A DNA stretch of 64,000 bases from NCBI RefSeq assembly GCF_003576455.2, contig NZ_CP032869.1, positions 62,001 to 126,000 of the forward strand. Direction: 5' to 3'. Origin of the DNA: Mucilaginibacter celer. Lineage in GTDB: Bacteria > Bacteroidota > Bacteroidia > Sphingobacteriales > Sphingobacteriaceae. A model generated the notes under the pieces. It was given only the letters and a program-made list of their open reading frames with translations. It did no database searches and had not been told where the DNA came from. Shown one piece after another: positions 63,997 to 64,000 of this stretch. Both the position numbers and the translations under genes were made by a program. Every line of letters begins with the position of its first letter. Position 1 is the first letter of the stretch.

Positions 63997-64000
63997 ATGA
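63997..64000 (+). CDS. Start codon of a probable SusD-like gene (cut by window edge)
   Basis: ATGA at 63997-64000, ten bases after the SusC stop. In this gene class SusD almost always follows SusC at such spacing. Only the start codon is visible, so identity rests on context alone. Confidence 0.35.

Overview
The window looks like a chromosomal segment of a soil or plant-associated Bacteroidota of the Sphingobacteriaceae type, close to Mucilaginibacter or Pedobacter. Clues are the TonB-dependent receptors with CarboxypepD_reg and STN domains, a FecI/FecR pair, many lipoproteins with short lipoboxes, a C-terminal gliding/type IX sorting domain, promoters of the TTG-N20-TAnnTTTG kind and no evident Shine-Dalgarno sites. 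The genus is an inference; no rRNA is present.

Left third (1-22 kb). After the start of a leftward secreted protein cut by the edge comes a tightly packed seven-gene rightward operon (737-22074). It holds a predicted outer-membrane barrel, an FN3-like secreted protein, a small lipoprotein, a 2242-residue SpvB/RHS-like secreted protein, a 269-residue LolA-like secreted protein and a 2927-residue RHS/YD-repeat protein. The RHS protein ends in a barnase/RNase T1-like domain, and the last gene encodes a protein with a barstar-like C-terminal half. I read this as a Sec-exported polymorphic toxin locus with its own envelope proteins.

22-28.5 kb holds three secreted proteins (VCBS repeats with a degenerate SGNH hydrolase and Ig-like domains; a small beta-rich protein; an adhesin-like protein with a C-terminal coiled coil) and a VOC protein. 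A tRNA-Asn follows with promoter and terminator, then a decayed tandem copy of that tRNA and terminator, and then a leftward ABC-F ATPase.

30.6-48.2 kb is an ECF sigma/FecR-controlled surface locus: sigma factor, anti-sigma, TonB-dependent receptor with STN domain, two lipoproteins (the first with DUF4397-like domains), three fasciclin lipoproteins, an Oar-like TonB-dependent receptor and an IPT/TIG-NHL lipoprotein. No SusD is present.

48.3-57.4 kb is leftward. A type IX-sorted protein is flanked by two related copies of a palindromic repeat. Upstream of it is a three-gene, 4-bp-overlap operon: a degenerate SIR2-like domain fused to TIR; a STAND-type NTPase with a transmembrane segment and TPRs; and a 1086-residue exported TPR protein. 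This has the layout of a transmembrane conflict or signalling system and is the most promising candidate for an undescribed system.

57.8-64 kb carries a GH71/99-like glycosidase, a convergent ceramidase-like hydrolase and a SusC-type receptor, with the start of its probable SusD partner at the very edge.
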